Source: Rothia nasimurium
GTDB lineage: Bacteria; Actinomycetota; Actinomycetes; Actinomycetales; Micrococcaceae
Length of the DNA stretch: 64,000 nt
Assembly: GCF_928381705.1 (NCBI RefSeq)
Contig: NZ_CAKMSR010000002.1
Location: forward strand, 186,001 to 250,000
Reading direction: 5' to 3'
Position numbers and translations under genes: made by a program. The notes beneath the pieces are model-generated. The model made no database searches and was not told where the DNA came from. It saw nothing but the letters and a program-made list of their open reading frames with translations. Positions 9,012 to 17,514 of this stretch are shown in pieces. Each line of letters begins with the position of its first letter. Within the stretch, counting starts at the first letter, position 1.

Positions 9012-9583
9012 TAGACCCCCACCTCGTTCTTCTTTGCCTTATTGGCTCGTACTTCACGCTGACCGTCCATGCGGTAGCCCAGAAAAGTCAGCAGAACAAT
9101 CGCCGCCATTGATACGCAGATAGCGGCATCGGCAATATTAAAAATCGCAAAATTCGGTACAGAAATATAATCGACCACGTGCCCGATGCCAAAGCCAGGC
9201 TCCCGGAAGAGGCGGTCGTGTAGGTTGCCCACGATGCCCCCTGCCAGGGTTGCCAGCAGAATAACCCAGGGTAGGGTCTTAGCCCGTACCACCAGGGTCA
9301 GCGCCACCAGGGCGCCCACCGTTGAGATCAGGGTAAATAACCAGGTCGACCCCTCACCCATAGAGAAAGCGGCACCCGGGTTCAGGTAATAACGCCACCA
9401 AAGCAAGCCGTCGATCACGGTGATGGTCTGCCCCACGGTCATGGTGGTCTCTACCAGGTGCTTGACCCACTGGTCAGCCCCGTATACCAGGGCAAAGAGG
9501 GCCAGGGCTAGCAGGGCCTTAGCCACCCCAGAAATCGTACGAACCGGCACCAAAACTGTGCCCTCCTGCTGGGTTTTAGCCAC
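9011..9583 (-). CDS. lspA: Lipoprotein signal peptidase
   Basis: The membrane aspartyl protease that removes signal peptides from diacylglyceryl-modified prolipoproteins. Conserved segments are all present: [11 protein letters not shown] (box I), YLNPGAAFS (box II), [11 protein letters not shown] (box III), and the catalytic aspartates in HVVDYI and FNIADAAI. Four membrane helices are visible, with a basic C-terminal tail. The start is taken as GTG 9583, which has GGGAG 4 nt upstream and gives 190 residues. A TTG at 9601 would add six residues but has no better ribosome site. It overlaps rluD by one base. Confidence 0.96.
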   Translation of the reverse strand: MAKTQQEGTVLVPVRTISGVAKALLALALFALVYGADQWVKHLVETTMTVGQTITVIDGLLWWRYYLNPGAAFSMGEGSTWLFTLISTVGALVALTLVVRAKTLPWVILLATLAGGIVGNLHDRLFREPGFGIGHVVDYISVPNFAIFNIADAAICVSMAAIVLLTFLGYRMDGQREVRANKAKKNEVGV

Positions 9584-9674
9584 CGTACTCCCTGCCTTCA
9601 AACATCAAAAACTGCACACACCAGCTTATCGCGTTCGGCACCCAGCCGGTACCGCGGGGCGGTATCTTAAACAT

Positions 9675-9709
9675 CTCAGGCGGCCCCTCTTACCGAGGAG
9701 CCGCCTGAG
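9675..9709 (-). terminator. Hairpin between wag31 and lspA
   Basis: A 10-bp stem (9675-9684 with 9700-9709) holds an inner CCTC/GAGG pairing. On the minus strand only a weak T-rich stretch (ATGTTTAAG) follows, so it may stop only part of the wag31 transcription. Confidence 0.55.
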
Positions 9710-9743
9710 CGTATTGAGGCTACCGCCTAAACACTAGGAAAGC

Positions 9744-10436
9744 CTAGGAGTTGTTGCTGAAAACCCCGTTACGCTGGCCAAACGCGCCGAAGCCCTGGGA
9801 CTGTGCTGCCGCTGCGGCGGGAGCGCCCTCAGCCTTGGGTTCAAGAGCGGGGGTCTCTTCGAGGGTGGTCAGCTGCTTGTTCAGGTAATCGCGCAGGGAA
9901 GTGCGGTACTGGTTCTCGAAGGAACGCAGCTTGGCAACAGAAACCTCGAGGTCGCTCTTGGTCTTTTCCAGATCGCCAAGCACCTGGTTCGACTTCTGCT
10001 CAGCTTCAGAAACAAGCTTGGCGGCTTCGTCACGACCTTCGGTAATCAGGCGTTCACGCTCGCGCTTGCCCTCGAAGACGTAGTCATCGTGAACCTTCTG
10101 GGCCATAGCCAGCAGGCCGGTGGCGCTAGAGGGTGACAGAGTGGGCTCAGCGGCGGCAGGTGCTGCTGCCGGAGCAGGAGTTGCCGCAGCGGGCTGAGAA
10201 TCAACGACGATTTCAGCCTCGGCCAGGGCACCGCCCTGCTGCTGGGCAGGAGCCAGTGAAATCTTCGCCTCTGCCTCTTCAAGCTGGCGCTTGAGGCTAG
10301 CATTCTCGGCGTTCAGACGACGCAGTTCAATGACAATCTCGTCAAGGAAATCGTCAACCTCTTCAGGGTTGTAGCCTTCCTTGAACTTAGTCGGCTGGAA
10401 GCGCTTATTGATTACTTCCTCAGGCGTGAGTGCCAC
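9744..10436 (-). CDS. wag31: DivIVA/Wag31 polar growth protein
   Basis: The coiled-coil protein that marks cell poles and septa and directs cell-wall growth in actinobacteria. The N-terminal DivIVA domain, ALTPEEVINKRF followed by GYNPEEVDDFLDEI, contains the membrane-binding and crossover region. A coiled coil follows (about residues 30-60), then an Ala/Pro-rich linker, a second long coiled coil (about 115-195) and an Ala/Gln-rich tail. The start is taken as GTG 10436: GAGGTG lies 7 nt upstream, whereas the ATG at 10442 is only 1-2 nt from it. Position at the distal end of the dcw cluster is conserved. A 26-bp dyad lies about 90 bp upstream. Confidence 0.95.
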   Translation of the reverse strand: MALTPEEVINKRFQPTKFKEGYNPEEVDDFLDEIVIELRRLNAENASLKRQLEEAEAKISLAPAQQQGGALAEAEIVVDSQPAAATPAPAAAPAAAEPTLSPSSATGLLAMAQKVHDDYVFEGKRERERLITEGRDEAAKLVSEAEQKSNQVLGDLEKTKSDLEVSVAKLRSFENQYRTSLRDYLNKQLTTLEETPALEPKAEGAPAAAAAQSQGFGAFGQRNGVFSNNS

Positions 10437-10742
10437 GATCATTCACCTCTATTTTCTAAAAATCTTTATGCTTTGGCCCGTAGTGTTCCCGGTGCGCAGT
10501 ATGTGCTGGAGTCAGGCGCATGAAGCTCGAACTTTCAGCGCGCTAAAAGTTCGGGTAGTCCCCTATTTACTACAACACAAAATTACCTGGCAAAGGGGCA
10601 CCGCGCAACACTATGACCCCAGTTAAGTGTGAGCCACTGGTCACGTCACCACTTGAGGGGACAACCCCCAGCCTGCTGACTGACAGGCTTCAAGAGCCAC
10701 CTTGCACACCCTAACATGCAGCAGGCGTTTACCTACCAGGTT
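10437..10742 (-). promoter_or_regulatory. wag31 upstream region with a 26-bp near-perfect dyad (10528-10553)
   Basis: This 306-bp gap between yggT and wag31 has no credible gene. It contains CGAACTTT-c-AGCG at 10528-10540 facing CGCT-a-AAAGTTCG at 10541-10553, a palindrome of 26 bp with a single mismatched pair. No T-run follows on either strand, so an operator or an mRNA leader structure is more likely than a terminator. The length of the gap suggests that wag31 has its own promoter, but no confident -10/-35 pair was found. Confidence 0.5.
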
Positions 10743-11045
10743 CTAAACGGAGAGGTTGTAGGCCAGGTTAGTTAGCAAGGAATAAGCGAACCAGAGAGCC
10801 ATCAACAGAATCATGAAGCCCAGATCCAGGGAGATACCGCCCAGGTTAATGGGTTTAATTAGGCGGCGGGCAGCATTCATGGGCGGGTCAGTGACCGCAT
10901 ACACAAACGATGCAATTACCAGCACTAGACCCTTGGGCCGCCAGTAGCGGGCAAACATCTGCACCCAGTCGAGCACCAGGCGAATCATGAACACAACAAT
11001 CAGCAGGTAGGCCGCGATGGCCAGCAGTGCAAAGAGATAGCCCAC
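10743..11045 (-). CDS. yggT: YggT family membrane protein
   Basis: A 100-residue integral membrane protein of the YggT (CCB3/YlmG) family. It has a hydrophobic helix at residues about 2-22, the family motif RLVLDWVQMFAR, a loop with YAVTDPPMNAARRLI, and a second helix at about 70-95. Family members are linked to cell division and membrane protein assembly, but the exact activity is not known. It starts at GTG 11045, 6 nt after sepF, and is evidently co-transcribed with it. The sepF-yggT-wag31 order is standard for actinobacteria and firmicutes. Confidence 0.93.
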   Translation of the reverse strand: MGYLFALLAIAAYLLIVVFMIRLVLDWVQMFARYWRPKGLVLVIASFVYAVTDPPMNAARRLIKPINLGGISLDLGFMILLMALWFAYSLLTNLAYNLSV

Positions 11046-11051
11046 TGCGGT

Positions 11052-11768
11052 TTAGGCCTGGTTGAAGGGGGTGACGTCGTCGCTGTCCAGAGCTACAGGC
11101 ACTTCGGTGCCTTCGGCACCGAGAACCTCAAGGTTAGCGGGGGTCAGCAGGAAGACCTTGTCGGTCACACGCTCGATGTGGCCGTTCAGGGCAAAAGCCA
11201 GGCCTGCAGAGAAGTCGATGAGACGCTTGGCGTCGGTATCACCCATGTCGGTGACATTCATGATCACGGGAATGTTCTCACGGAAGGACTCACCGATAAT
11301 CTTGGCGTCGTTGTAGGAGCGGGGGTGAATGGTGGTGATACGGCGCAATTCTTCGCTGCTTTCTTCGGAGAAGGAGGGGGTCAGGGCGGTTGAGGTGTAG
11401 TTGGTTGCCTGCTGGCGGGTACCGGGGAAGTCCCAGTCGGTGCTGGTGCTTTCGGCCTGCTCAAGAAGCTGGTCGTCAGCCTCGGCTACAGAAACGCTGC
11501 CGGTGGCTGCTTCGGGAGCCGGACGGCTGCGGGGGGTCTCGGGTGAAATACCCAGAAGGACGTCGCGGTCAGCGGTTGATGAGATATGGGCGCGCCCTTC
11601 GGTGGGAGCCAGCTCATCGGGGTAGGCGTCGTAGTGGTCGTCAGCCTCGAAAACGGTCTCTTCGTAGATCGTTTCGGGGCGGCGCTGGGGCCGCTCTGTG
11701 CGCTGCGCTTCGTCTTCTACCTGGCCCAGGCCCAGGTAGGCCATTGCCTGGTGTAGTGTGCGAGCCAT
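11052..11768 (-). CDS. sepF: Cell division protein SepF
   Basis: The 238-residue SepF anchors FtsZ filaments to the membrane and is the main FtsZ membrane tether in actinobacteria that lack FtsA. The N-terminus [15 protein letters not shown] is the amphipathic membrane-targeting helix. An acidic, disordered linker (about residues 20-145) precedes the conserved C-terminal domain, which begins [17 protein letters not shown] and includes [12 protein letters not shown]. The start at ATG 11768 has GGGAGGG 6 nt upstream; a longer frame to 11834 would bury the targeting helix. No ftsA was found, consistent with SepF being the anchor here. Confidence 0.95.
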   Translation of the reverse strand: MARTLHQAMAYLGLGQVEDEAQRTERPQRRPETIYEETVFEADDHYDAYPDELAPTEGRAHISSTADRDVLLGISPETPRSRPAPEAATGSVSVAEADDQLLEQAESTSTDWDFPGTRQQATNYTSTALTPSFSEESSEELRRITTIHPRSYNDAKIIGESFRENIPVIMNVTDMGDTDAKRLIDFSAGLAFALNGHIERVTDKVFLLTPANLEVLGAEGTEVPVALDSDDVTPFNQA

Positions 11769-11924
11769 TCTTACCCTCCCTATGAGTAGCCTGTCCGCCG
11801 GTTGACGGGGCTTACAAACCTCTGTTCCTATCAACCTTTTACGGTACCAAAAAGTTGCCTGTCTTTCTCGCAGACAAGCCCAAGGGAAACCTCAGTATTC
11901 CCGATGAATTATGAGCGTCTGCCC

Positions 11925-12737
11925 TTAGTGGGCCGGGCGGGCTCCCATAATCGAGGAGCCAACCCGCACCGAGGTAGCTCCCCAGCGTATGGCCTCAGCC
12001 AGATCGTGGCTCATACCCGCTGAGATAGTGGTGGCCTCGGGGTAGTGTTCCAGCAGCTGCTGGGAGTAGCCGTGCAGTCTCTCAAAGGCGACTGCGGCGT
12101 CCTGCCCCAGCGGGGCAACCGCCATGAGCCCGCCCAGGGTGAGGCCCGGCAGGGAGCTAATATGGTCGGCAAGGGCCAAAATCTCGGTGGGGTCTACTCC
12201 CCCGCGCGCGCCCAGGGCAGCCTGCCCGGCGGTGGCTTCAACAGTGGTATCGAGCCCTACCTGGATAAGGCAGCGCAGACCACCCTGTGCCAGTGCTGCC
12301 GGGGCGTCCGCATCACCGTTCTCATAGCGGGCCAGACGATTGACGTAGGCCTTAGAGAGGGCATCGGCAAGCTGGGGGCGGTCAACCGACTGCACCTCGT
12401 GCGCGTACTGCACCACAGACTTAGCCTTGTTGGTCTGTAACTGGCCGATAAAGGACCAGCGCAGCGGGTCATCGCTGCCCGTGTAGGCGGCCAGCTCACG
12501 AGCCTTGCCAGCGGCCTCTTGGTCGCGGTTCTCACCCACAGCGCGCACACCCGCGTCATACAGGGCGGCGGCATCTGAGGCCGGGAAAAACTTAGTGACC
12601 ACAATCAGCTCGGGCAGGGGGGACGAGGCGGTTCGGGCGCCGCTCATATCTTCCGCAGCGTCCTGAATGCGGGCCTGCACCTGAGCTAGACGGTCACTGA
12701 GTTCTGCACGACGTTCGGGGCTGTAGGTCAGGGTCAT
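11925..12737 (-). CDS. yggS: YggS family pyridoxal phosphate homeostasis protein
   Basis: A 270-residue PLP-binding TIM-barrel protein of the YggS/YlmE/PROSC family, which buffers vitamin B6 and indirectly affects amino-acid pools. The PLP lysine is in VVTKFFP. Further family landmarks are GENRDQEA, WSFIGQLQTNKAK (canonical WHFIGxLQxNK) and the C-terminal SAGMSHDLAEAI with GSSIMG. The start at ATG 12737 is supported by AAGGAA upstream; a longer frame to 12761 has no ribosome site. It lies 29 nt after pgeF and before sepF, the usual place. Confidence 0.94.
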   Translation of the reverse strand: MTLTYSPERRAELSDRLAQVQARIQDAAEDMSGARTASSPLPELIVVTKFFPASDAAALYDAGVRAVGENRDQEAAGKARELAAYTGSDDPLRWSFIGQLQTNKAKSVVQYAHEVQSVDRPQLADALSKAYVNRLARYENGDADAPAALAQGGLRCLIQVGLDTTVEATAGQAALGARGGVDPTEILALADHISSLPGLTLGGLMAVAPLGQDAAVAFERLHGYSQQLLEHYPEATTISAGMSHDLAEAIRWGATSVRVGSSIMGARPAH

Positions 12738-12766
12738 ATTTCCATTCCTTAGAGCGGGCATCTGGG

Positions 12767-13603
12767 TTAAAGGTGGGAGGGGCTGGGCATCTCAGTGGCC
12801 AAAGGACCAGCTTCTACCCAGACCAGGCCAGCAATACGCCCGGCGGGCTCCTGACTCTGAGTATGGCCGCGGTGCGAGAAGAGGTGCTCATGTTCAAAGG
12901 TACAGGCCGCAAGGTCGCTATGCACGCGGGTTACCTGCGGCAGGGAGGCGAGGACGGCACGAGCCCCGGCAGGCAGGTCAAGGCCAGGAGTGCCCCAGGA
13001 GGTGGTGGAATAAACCTGGGGAATCAGCTCAGCAGATTCCTGCCGCATGGCCTCAGGAACCTCGTAGCAGCGTCCGCAGATTGAGGGGCCAATCCAGGCC
13101 TGAATATTCTCGGCACCGTTCTGTGCCATGGCCTCAACCTGGCGTTGAATCACTCCATCGAGCAGGCCCCGCCGCCCGGCGTGGGCCACGCCCAAGACCG
13201 GCTGGCCCGTTACAGCGTGCTCCCCCACAAAGACCAAGGGAATGCAGTCAGCCACCATAATGGCCAGGGGCCGCCCCTCACAAGAGACGGCAGCATCGGC
13301 GACCGGTGCAGTATCGAGAATCTCTTGAGGGTTAAGATCCTTCTCGGTTTCGGTGCTAAGCCGGTCTGAGGCGTCCGCATCAAAGACCACGGTGCCGTGC
13401 ACCTGGTTGAGGTAGGTAAAGCCGCAGGACGCGCCTTCCCCCAGCAGCGCTTCTTCAAGGGTCTGCCGGTGGGCCAGGGTCTGGTCAAGGTCATCGCCCA
13501 CGTGCAGACCCAGGTTACCGGCAGCAGCCGATGTGAAGGCTACATTGACCCGGGCACCATTCGCCAGGGTTACTAGCCGGTGGGAGAAAAGAGCGTCGAC
13601 CAT
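12767..13603 (-). CDS. pgeF: Peptidoglycan editing factor PgeF (laccase-domain protein)
   Basis: A 278-residue YfiH-type protein. The family zinc/copper residues are visible in YLNQVHGTVV, the MVADCIPLVF cysteine and VAHAGRRGLLDG. Members are described as polyphenol oxidoreductases, as purine nucleoside enzymes, and as editing factors that remove misincorporated residues from peptidoglycan precursors. The invariant tryptophan of the usual HAGWRG is an arginine here (HAGRRG). The gene sits directly after ftsZ, the conserved spot for this family, and a 14-bp hairpin separates the two. Confidence 0.88.
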   Translation of the reverse strand: MVDALFSHRLVTLANGARVNVAFTSAAAGNLGLHVGDDLDQTLAHRQTLEEALLGEGASCGFTYLNQVHGTVVFDADASDRLSTETEKDLNPQEILDTAPVADAAVSCEGRPLAIMVADCIPLVFVGEHAVTGQPVLGVAHAGRRGLLDGVIQRQVEAMAQNGAENIQAWIGPSICGRCYEVPEAMRQESAELIPQVYSTTSWGTPGLDLPAGARAVLASLPQVTRVHSDLAACTFEHEHLFSHRGHTQSQEPAGRIAGLVWVEAGPLATEMPSPSHL

Positions 13604-13644
13604 GGGCCTCGCCTACCTTTCGAAAAAGAGCGGGAAATACTGAA

Positions 13645-13676
13645 GGGGGTGAAAGCTAAGTCTAGCTTTCACCCCC
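13645..13676 (-). terminator. Hairpin after ftsZ
   Basis: A perfect 14-bp stem (13645-13658 with 13663-13676) has a 4-nt loop. On the minus strand the run after it is only TTCAGTATTT, so it may act as a partial terminator or as a 3' end that stabilises the abundant ftsZ message. Confidence 0.65.
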
Positions 13677-13726
13677 TCTCGGCCTTTAGACGGCTTGTTT
13701 CCGTCTAGGGTGTGGGTCTGAAGTCT

Positions 13727-14935
13727 TTACTTCAGGAAGTCGGGCACATCGAGGGTGTCACGACGTGCTGACTGGGAGTCCTCAACAACGGGGGGCAGGT
13801 CAACATCGAAGCCAGCGTTAGTGGGAACGTCATTGCCGCCCTTGTTCCAGCTGTTACCTGCTGCGGGTGCTGAACCGAAGCCAGCGCCTGCGGCGGGAGC
13901 CGCTGAAGCGCCACCGAAGTTCTGCTGGGTACGAGCAGCCTGGTTAGCGGCGGGGTTGGTGTTGTTGGAGTTGGTTTCGGGGTTGACCGAGTCAAAGCCT
14001 GCGGCAATAACGGTCACGCGAGCCTCGTCACCCAGAGCGTCGTCGATGACGGCACCGAAGATGATGTTGGCGTCGGGGTGGGCAACTTCCTGCACCAGGC
14101 GAGCAGCTTCGTTGATTTCGAAGAGGCCCAGGTCTGAACCACCCTGGATGGAGAGCAGAACGCCATGAGCACCGTCGATGGATGCTTCCAACAGGGGTGA
14201 GGCAATAGCCAGTTCGGCTGCCTTGACGGCGCGGTCTTCACCGGAGGCTGAGCCGATACCCATGAGAGCTGAACCTGCACCCTGCATGACGGACTTGACG
14301 TCTGCGAAGTCGAGGTTGATCAGGCCGGGGGTGGTGATCAGGTCGGTGATGCCCTGGACACCGGAAAGCAGAACCTGGTCTGCTGACTTGAAGGCGTCGA
14401 GCATGGAGACGTTGCGGTCTGAGATGGAAAGCAGGCGATCGTTAGGAATAACGATCAGGGTGTCGACCTCGTCGCGCAGGGCGGCGATGCCGGTCTCTGC
14501 CTGGTTGGAGCGGCGACGGCCTTCGAAGGTGAAGGGGCGGGTCACAACACCGATGGTCAGTGCGCCCAGAGAACGAGCAATGCGGGCAACAACGGGGGCG
14601 CCACCGGTACCGGTGCCACCACCTTCACCTGCGGTCACGAAGACCATGTCGGCACCCTTAAGTACCTCTTCGATTTCCTGTTCGTGGTCTTCTGCTGCCT
14701 GGCGTCCAACGTCGGGGTTAGCGCCTGCGCCCAGGCCGCGGGTCAGTTCGCGACCTACGTCGAGCTTGACGTCTGCATCAGACATGAGCAGAGCCTGGGC
14801 GTCGGTGTTGATCGCAATGAATTCAACGCCACGCAGACCAACCTCAATCATGCGGTTGACAGCGTTGACGCCACCGCCGCCGATACCGACGACCTTAATG
14901 ACTGCCAGGTAGTTCTGGGGAGTTGCTGTATCCAT
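13727..14935 (-). CDS. ftsZ: Cell division protein FtsZ
   Basis: The 402-residue tubulin-like GTPase that forms the division ring. The N-terminal nucleotide domain has [13 protein letters not shown] (about residues 17-29) and the tubulin signature GGGTGTGG at about 105-112. The T7 catalytic loop region is [12 protein letters not shown] variable, Asn/Ala/Gly-rich linker (about 318-380) leads to the conserved C-terminal peptide [10 protein letters not shown], which binds SepF and FtsW. TAGGGA precedes the ATG. The 195-bp gap upstream is unusually long for this cluster and probably holds ftsZ-specific promoters. Confidence 0.99.
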   Translation of the reverse strand: MDTATPQNYLAVIKVVGIGGGGVNAVNRMIEVGLRGVEFIAINTDAQALLMSDADVKLDVGRELTRGLGAGANPDVGRQAAEDHEQEIEEVLKGADMVFVTAGEGGGTGTGGAPVVARIARSLGALTIGVVTRPFTFEGRRRSNQAETGIAALRDEVDTLIVIPNDRLLSISDRNVSMLDAFKSADQVLLSGVQGITDLITTPGLINLDFADVKSVMQGAGSALMGIGSASGEDRAVKAAELAIASPLLEASIDGAHGVLLSIQGGSDLGLFEINEAARLVQEVAHPDANIIFGAVIDDALGDEARVTVIAAGFDSVNPETNSNNTNPAANQAARTQQNFGGASAAPAAGAGFGSAPAAGNSWNKGGNDVPTNAGFDVDLPPVVEDSQSARRDTLDVPDFLK

Positions 14936-15130
14936 GGATTCCCTACTAATTTGTGCCTTGTTTCAAACCAACTCAACCTTAGAGTGAAAGTTGAGATTGG
15001 AGTAAACCTATTGTTTCAATCAATGAAAGAGTATCAACTTCACCTTGCAATGTCGCCCTCGTTTCACCCATGACCTTATTTTTCTCAGAAAATATCAAGG
15101 TCAAGAAGGAACTTCAGGTAGAAGTTGAAA
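14936..15130 (-). promoter_or_regulatory. ftsZ upstream control region with several dyads
   Basis: The 195-bp gap between ftsQ and ftsZ is AT-rich relative to its neighbours and codes for nothing evident. TGACCTT at 15071-15077 is an exact inverted match of AAGGTCA at 15097-15103. GTGAAAGTTGA near 14984 is mirrored by TATCAACTTCAC at 15031-15042, and TTTCA-ATCAA-TGAAA lies between them. A minus-strand TTGACC (15104-15099) could be a -35 box, but the best partner, TAAGGT, is 20 bp away, so no promoter is claimed. FtsR is a possible binder, by analogy with Corynebacterium. Confidence 0.45.
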
Positions 15131-16024
15131 CTATTTTACGGTGGGGACGAGGGGGCTTGAGACATCGTAGGTTTCTACGGCCTGCTGACCACCCACCGAG
15201 TCCATAAGCTGAACTAGAACCTTAGCTTTAAGGTCGCTGTCTTCCGGGGTTCCCCAGACTACCTGCGTCCCGTCCACCATTTCTAGGGTAATGGTTGATG
15301 CAGAGTCAGCCTTAGCCTCAGATACCTGAGACAAAATCGAGGTCGGCAGGGCCGCCAGCACACCGGTTACGGTACTAAAAGCAGCCGATCCCAGAATATC
15401 CAGGCCTCCGGCAACCAGCGGAACACCGGCGTCCTCAACCGACGCTGCGGTGCCCAGTTGCATGCCCTCATTGTCGACCAGCACGAAGCTGCCCTCGTTC
15501 TCCACCACGGCCACGGGCACCCGCTCATGCAACTGCACTACCAGCTCGTGGGGCGGATTCGCCTGCAGGGTCACCCCGTAGAGCACGTTCTCGTTACCAA
15601 TCAGAGAAGCAACCTCAGACTCGCTAATGCGGGTCATGGGCACCCCCTGGAGCTGGCTCAGCTGCTGCTGCACAGTAGCCTCATCCAGCAAAGAAGCGCC
15701 TTCTACCGTAATCGTCCGGGTAGCCAGCAGGGGCGAGAAGAAAACAACCCCCACAAAAATCAGGGTAGCGAGCACCAGGGCACCTGCCCCGTAGGCCCAC
15801 TTCTTCCAGCTACCGGCTGCCCGACGTTTGGGGCGCAACTGCACGGGAGCAGAAGGCAGACTCTGAGGCTCGTTCTGCCCGCTCTGCCGCTCCTCTTCCT
15901 GGGCCTGGCGCCACTGGGCGAAACGGCTGTTTTCAGAGATATCCACCAGGTTATCGCCAGCCTCTGGTAGCTGGCTCACCTTAGCGGAGTTCAGGCGAAT
16001 ACGGGGCTTCTTTTCATCGGCCAC
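15131..16024 (-). CDS. ftsQ: Cell division protein FtsQ/DivIB
   Basis: A 297-residue bitopic membrane protein of the divisome. About 90 cytoplasmic residues are followed by one membrane helix (about residues 91-111, AYGAGALVLATLIFVGVVFF), then an extracytoplasmic POTRA domain beginning TRTITVEGASLLDEATV and an FtsQ-type beta domain. It forms the FtsQLB complex with FtsL and FtsB. Translation starts at GTG 16024, which overlaps the last base of the murC TAG stop. Sequence similarity within the family is low, but topology, motif and place between murC and ftsZ are decisive. Confidence 0.94.
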   Translation of the reverse strand: MADEKKPRIRLNSAKVSQLPEAGDNLVDISENSRFAQWRQAQEEERQSGQNEPQSLPSAPVQLRPKRRAAGSWKKWAYGAGALVLATLIFVGVVFFSPLLATRTITVEGASLLDEATVQQQLSQLQGVPMTRISESEVASLIGNENVLYGVTLQANPPHELVVQLHERVPVAVVENEGSFVLVDNEGMQLGTAASVEDAGVPLVAGGLDILGSAAFSTVTGVLAALPTSILSQVSEAKADSASTITLEMVDGTQVVWGTPEDSDLKAKVLVQLMDSVGGQQAVETYDVSSPLVPTVK

Positions 16025-17514
16025 TAGAGTGCAGAACCTTCACGGGCAGAAAGCTTCTCTACCAGCACCCGACCCAGGGCAGTCACGTCACCGGCACCAA
16101 CCGTCATGATGATATCGCCGGGCAGGGCGGCGGCTACGACAGCGTCAATCGCCTGGTCGGTGCTCTCAGCGTAGTGTACCTCGGAGAAACCGGCCTCGGT
16201 GATGAGACGGCTGGTTACGCCCTCCATGGGCTTCTCGCGGGCAGGGTAGATATCGAGCACGTAGCTGCGGTCAGCCTGAGACAGCGACTCAGCGAACTCG
16301 GTAGCGAACTCCTTGGTGCGGGAGAAAAGGTGGGGCTGGAAAATTACGTAGAGGTTGTGCCCGGCAGCGACCGTACGGCCGGTTTCCAGGGCGCGGTGTA
16401 CTTCGGTGGGGTGATGGGCGTAGTCATCAAAGACCTTAACCCCGGCAGCTTCACCGCGCAGGGTAAAGCGGCGGTCAGTACCCGAGAAGTGGGCCAGCGC
16501 CTTCACGGCCTCTTCGGGGCTGGCGCCTGCCAGCAGGGCACAGACAAAGGACGCCGTAGCGTTGAGCTGGTTATGAATGCCGGGCACCGGCAGGGTCAGG
16601 GTAATCTGCCCCGCGAACTGCTGGCCGCCTACGGCAAAGTCCCAGACCAGGTTCGAAGAGCAGTCGGTTCCTTCAGAGGTGATACCGGTCAGGCGAACCA
16701 TGGCGCCCTCCCCCTCACCGTAGGTGACAACCTGCACACCGGCGTCCGCGGCCTGAGCAGCGAGGGCGGCTGCGCCGGCGTCGTCAGCGCAGGTCACGAA
16801 GACACCGCCGGGCGCCATAGAGGCGATAAAGCGGTTGAAGGCCTCGAAGACCCGCTCGTTGGTGCCGTAGAAGTCCAGGTGGTCGGGCTCAGCGTTGGTA
16901 ATAACCGCAATCTCGGGGCGGTAGCGCACAAAAGAGCCGTCGGATTCATCGGCTTCAGCCACGAACCAGGACTCCGGCCCGGACGCCCCCAGGTGGGCAT
17001 TGGTGTTATAGCCGGCGATGGTAGAGCCGACCGCAAAAGAGGGGTCCAGCCCCAGGCCGTCTAGCATCACCGAAATCATGGATGAGGTGGTGGTCTTGCC
17101 GTGGGTACCGGCAACCGCGATCACCTTGGAGTCGCGCATGGTCGCCGCCAGAGCTTCAGAGCGGTGCATCACGCGCAGGCCGCGGGCCCGGGCAGCAGCG
17201 AGTTCGGGGTTATCTTCGCGAATTGCGGTTGAAATCACCACGGTATCGATGCCCTCGATATTCTCGGCAGCCTGGGGCACCGATACCCGGGCACCCAGCT
17301 CTCGCAGGCTATCAACAGCGGCGCTTTCAGCCTGGTCAGACCCGCTCACGGTCATGCCAGCGCGCAGCATGAGCCGGGCGATAGCCGACATACCGGCCCC
17401 ACCAATACCCACAAAATGCACCCGGCCCAGGTCGGCCAGGGTCGGACGCTCGGGGAAGGGAGGGTTGAGGGGTGCGGGAAGGTCGATTGAAAGATCCATT
17501 AGTGAGGTGCTCAT
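16024..17514 (-). CDS. murC: UDP-N-acetylmuramate--L-alanine ligase
   Basis: MurC adds L-alanine to UDP-MurNAc, the first amino-acid step of peptidoglycan precursor synthesis, in the cytoplasm. The N-terminal UDP-binding Rossmann domain has GIGGAGMSAIARLML. The ATP-binding P-loop is GTHGKTTTSSM near residue 130, and the C-terminal ligase domain has FDDYAHHPTEV. The 496-residue length is typical for actinobacteria. It overlaps murG by 4 nt (ATGA) at its start and ftsQ by 1 nt at its end, showing tight operon packing. Confidence 0.98.
   Translation of the reverse strand: MSTSLMDLSIDLPAPLNPPFPERPTLADLGRVHFVGIGGAGMSAIARLMLRAGMTVSGSDQAESAAVDSLRELGARVSVPQAAENIEGIDTVVISTAIREDNPELAAARARGLRVMHRSEALAATMRDSKVIAVAGTHGKTTTSSMISVMLDGLGLDPSFAVGSTIAGYNTNAHLGASGPESWFVAEADESDGSFVRYRPEIAVITNAEPDHLDFYGTNERVFEAFNRFIASMAPGGVFVTCADDAGAAALAAQAADAGVQVVTYGEGEGAMVRLTGITSEGTDCSSNLVWDFAVGGQQFAGQITLTLPVPGIHNQLNATASFVCALLAGASPEEAVKALAHFSGTDRRFTLRGEAAGVKVFDDYAHHPTEVHRALETGRTVAAGHNLYVIFQPHLFSRTKEFATEFAESLSQADRSYVLDIYPAREKPMEGVTSRLITEAGFSEVHYAESTDQAIDAVVAAALPGDIIMTVGAGDVTALGRVLVEKLSAREGSAL

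Noticed and set aside
15073..15104. TTGACC with TAAGGT as an ftsZ promoter
   Set aside because: The spacing is 20 bp, outside the usual 16-18, and the boxes coincide with an inverted repeat that explains the sequence equally well.
16174..17064. 296-codon plus-strand open frame opposite murC
   Set aside because: Antisense shadow of murC, whose motifs are complete.
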